Source: Pseudomonas entomophila
Lineage (GTDB): Bacteria; Pseudomonadota; Gammaproteobacteria; Pseudomonadales; Pseudomonadaceae
Assembly: GCF_029478665.1 (NCBI RefSeq)
Contig: NZ_JARPQB010000017.1
Location: 1 to 64,000 of the forward strand
DNA: 64,000 nt
Direction of reading: 5' to 3'
This document shows, in pieces, positions 63,794 through 64,000 of this stretch (within the stretch, counting starts at the first letter, position 1; each line of letters starts with the position of its first letter). The notes under the pieces were generated by a model. It worked only from the letters and a program-made list of their open reading frames with translations. It was not told the origin of the DNA and did not search any database. The position numbers and the translations under genes are program-made.

Positions 63794-64000
63794 GCCTGCC
63801 GCCGCTGCGGGCCGACCTGCAGCTGTCGGCGGCGGCGCCCGGCCATGACGGCGCGCCACAATGGACCCTGGCCGACCCGCTGCGGGGGCGTTATTTCAAG
63901 CTGGGCGCCGCCGCCGTGCGGCTGTTGCAGCACTGGCGCTTGGGCGACCCGCAACGGGTGCTGGCCGCCGCCAACGCCGAGCCCGGCCAGGCCGTCGATG
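63790..64000 (+). CDS. Partial gene of the membrane-fusion operon, cut by window end
   Basis: A GTG start overlapping the preceding stop (GTGA) opens a frame that runs to the edge of the window, about 70 residues: QLSAAAPGHDGAPQWTLADP then LRGRYFKLGAAAVRLLQHW. The start resembles the N-terminus of M50-like membrane peptidases that follow such adaptors in pseudomonads (a short soluble part before the zinc helix), but no catalytic motif is in view. Tight coupling puts it in the same operon. Confidence 0.65.
   Translation, partial: MSLPPLRADLQLSAAAPGHDGAPQWTLADPLRGRYFKLGAAAVRLLQHWRLGDPQRVLAAANAEPGQAVD

Noticed and set aside
1..64000. CRISPR array
   Set aside because: The only regular repeats are REP pairs with palindromic cores; no run of equal-length repeats with unique spacers is present.

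Overview
The window is a high-GC chromosomal segment from a member of the Pseudomonas putida group. The gene order recBCD, yfiRNB, LysR-mmsA-mmsB, ggt, mcpS, rhlE and the protein sequences (for example a McpS with its HBM ligand-binding domain) look like P. putida. So do the many inverted REP pairs between genes. That assignment rests on recognition, not on a database search.

Layout. 1-11.8 kb: a terminator and a REP pair, then recC-recB-recD (each joined by ATGA overlaps) and the yfiR-yfiN-yfiB cyclic-di-GMP module. 11.8-18.7 kb: a visibly AT-richer island between yfiB and a LysR gene. It carries a + strand triad (vWA protein, PP2C phosphatase, tail-anchored kinase with an OB-fold-like domain) resembling the predicted TerY-phosphorylation triads. 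Minus-strand genes follow: a damaged serine recombinase, an RHH protein with an EVE/PUA-like C-terminus, a membrane-anchored OB-fold protein and a phage-like remnant. 18.7-22.2 kb: valine catabolism (LysR regulator, mmsA, mmsB). 22.5-32.5 kb: an insecticidal-type Tc toxin A component split over two large genes plus an unrecognised 187-residue protein. No TcB or TcC lies in the window.

32.7-39.0 kb: a cupin gene and a minus-strand lipid-head-group cluster with the domain set of E. coli ynbABCD plus an acyltransferase and a small membrane protein. 39.2-47.5 kb: hicAB toxin-antitoxin, a quinol monooxygenase-like gene, mdaB, a LysR gene, ggt, mcpS and rhlE. 47.7-54.7 kb: housekeeping and general-metabolism genes (HI0933-type flavoprotein, deacetylase, half-size EamA transporter, histidine phosphatase, GNAT, tesB, HAD, alcohol dehydrogenase). 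54.9-59.8 kb: a GNAT gene, then a divergent pair (GNAT/C39-peptidase fusion and RimK-like ATP-grasp ligase). A CorA-type transporter and a 31-residue membrane protein follow the ligase gene. 60.1-64.0 kb: an amino-acid permease and the start of a secretion or efflux operon with two membrane-fusion proteins and a third gene cut by the window end.

At least four REP sequence classes are present. One copy lies inside the coding sequence of the PAP2/dual-specificity phosphatase, and one pair forms the C-terminal tail of the CorA-type gene. The most system-like accessory content is the vWA/PP2C/kinase-OB triad with its neighbours; the split Tc toxin is second. No rRNA, tRNA or CRISPR array was seen.
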